Shown piece by piece: positions 33,128 to 34,078 of a stretch of DNA of 34,078 nucleotides. Positions within the stretch are counted from its first letter, which is position 1. The number at the start of each line of letters is the position of its first letter. Position numbers and translations under genes: made by a program. The notes under the pieces were generated by a model. It searched no databases. It worked only from the letters and a program-made list of their open reading frames with translations, and was not told where the DNA came from. This stretch comes from Fidelibacterota bacterium TCS55 (GTDB lineage Bacteria; Fidelibacterota; Marinisomatia; Marinisomatales; TCS55), in NCBI GenBank assembly GCA_001577025.1, contig LSCF01000010.1:1-34078 (forward strand), written 5' to 3'.

Positions 33128-34078
33128 TTATTTCTTCTCTGCCTTCCAGAAATCGTCTTCCATCAATAATTCAAATGCGGCTCGTTGTTTGCGGAGCCGT
33201 TCTGCCAATACTTCATAGACTTCTACTTGCTGATTGGTAGGCTTAAAGTCTGCTCCGTATCGCGTTAAGTCACTGCCCAACGCAGCCAACCGTCCATAAA
33301 TTTTATTGGGATTCCGAAAGGCGTCCTCCCGAGCCCCCGTCAATTTTACATCAAATAAATGACTTTCAATCTGGTATAGCTTGTCGTCCATATCTCGGGC
33401 GGCCTTTTCTTCATCTGGCGTATTGTAATCATTCTGAAGTGAATACCGTAGGTCTTCGATATGATTGATTAATTCCACATTGTCATTAATCGTTTCCCGG
33501 ATCGTCATAAGAAACTGGAATTGGTCATCGATATCTTTTATTGTCCCCGATGTATTGGGATCCTTCAACACGGTAAATGTCTGCCTATATACATACCCAT
33601 CTACTTTGAGGACGGCTTCGTATTTCCCCGGCACGGCTTTTGGACCCAGTTTACCGCATTCACATCAATATCCCAAGTGCGTAAGGGGCGCCACCCATCT
33701 TTATTATAAGTGACCCAATCCACACCACGAGGATTCACCCTCAGCTTCGGTGTTTTTGTCCGTTCATGTCGAAGATCCCACATTGCACGATTCACCCCTT
33801 GTGATGTCCGCAATGGCGTAATCTTCCGAATTTCGTCTCCATCCAAAGTCCGAATTGAAATGGATACATCTTTATGATTGGTGTCCGGTAAAAAGAAATC
33901 CAAGTTGGCACCATAGGCAGGATTCCGACCGCGGATGAGACTGGCACCATCACTCTTAATACTCTGTTTAGATTGAAAGCGCCATGCATCCTGAACCGGA
34001 AGAAATTGAACTTTGTTTTGTTCGGCTTTAGCAATTTCACGAAATGGACTGATATCATCTAAAATGTAGAAAAATTGA
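33128..34078 (-). pseudogene. C-terminal part of a large sortilin/BNR-type glycosyl hydrolase-like protein, frameshifted
   Basis: The gene runs off the right edge (its 5' part lies beyond 34078). The first frame reads YILDDISPFREIA, RGRNPAYGANLDFFLPD, GVNRAMWDLRHERT and TWDIDVNA, then fails near 33655. The frame one base back continues GKLGPKAVPGKYEAVLKVDG, YRQTFTVLKDPNTSG and a helical C terminus to 33128. The break is at the GG of GCGG on the minus strand (33654-33655) and fits one lost base. This beta-strand then helical ending is typical of exported proteins with VPS10/sortilin-like BNR repeats, common in peptide- and polymer-feeding bacteria. The substrate is unknown. Confidence 0.65.

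Overview
The window looks like a stretch of chromosome from a Gram-negative, AT-rich, peptide- and amino-acid-consuming bacterium, probably of the FCB/Marinimicrobia (SAR406) type. That is an inference from secreted proteins whose signal peptides end in FAQ, FGQ or FSQ, an outer-membrane barrel protein, and a 2-oxoacid:ferredoxin oxidoreductase operon tied to acyl-phosphate ATP formation. No taxonomic marker, rRNA, tRNA, CRISPR array or insertion sequence was seen.

Region 1 (42-7385) is a plus-strand array of eight paralogous secreted proteins (B1-B8, about 250 aa). Each seems to hold two alpha/beta-barrel-like domains. Two secreted NTF2/SnoaL-like proteins (N1, N2) are interleaved, giving the order B1 B2 B3 B4 N1 B5 B6 N2 B7 B8, and a strong intrinsic terminator ends the array. 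Several leaders are duplicated almost exactly, so the array grew recently by tandem duplication. I cannot name a function. It is the most novel-looking part of the window.

Region 2 (7433-8949) holds a DUF983 protein and a class V aminotransferase broken by a frameshift.

Region 3 (9018-19360) is a hydroxyproline/peptide catabolism locus. On the minus strand are an NhaC-type Na+/H+ antiporter, an exported Xaa-Pro aminopeptidase and an exported M38-type amidohydrolase. Divergent from them is a tight plus-strand operon: DapA-like deaminase, 2-oxoglutarate-semialdehyde dehydrogenase, 4-hydroxyproline epimerase and DadA-like flavoprotein. Together these four can convert trans-4-hydroxy-L-proline to 2-oxoglutarate, and the two exported hydrolases could release it from collagen-like peptides. 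An outer-membrane protein follows.

Region 4 (19399-21926) has a decayed secreted alpha/beta hydrolase, a cupin, a DUF4442 hotdog protein, an EamA transporter and a cold-shock protein.

Region 5 (22091-30064) is an amino-acid fermentation module. A minus-strand operon encodes ferredoxin, the alpha, beta and gamma subunits of a 2-oxoacid:ferredoxin oxidoreductase, a small ferritin-like protein, butyrate kinase, phosphate butyryltransferase and a large SDR-like protein. Tryptophanase is divergent from it. The operon would turn 2-oxo acids into acyl-CoA, acyl-phosphate and then a free acid plus ATP. The butyrate kinase has no canonical start codon.

Region 6 (30082-34078) has small membrane and secreted proteins, an esterase, an MBL-fold hydrolase, a YbjQ-family protein and the 3' end of a large sortilin/BNR-like protein cut by the window edge.

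Two things run across regions. A family of 28-29 bp GTA...TAC palindromes occurs at four intergenic sites. Four single-base frameshifts (near 1412, 7960, 32775 and 33655) and one in-frame TGA (19540) break otherwise well-conserved genes, so either the sequence carries indel errors or several genes are decaying.
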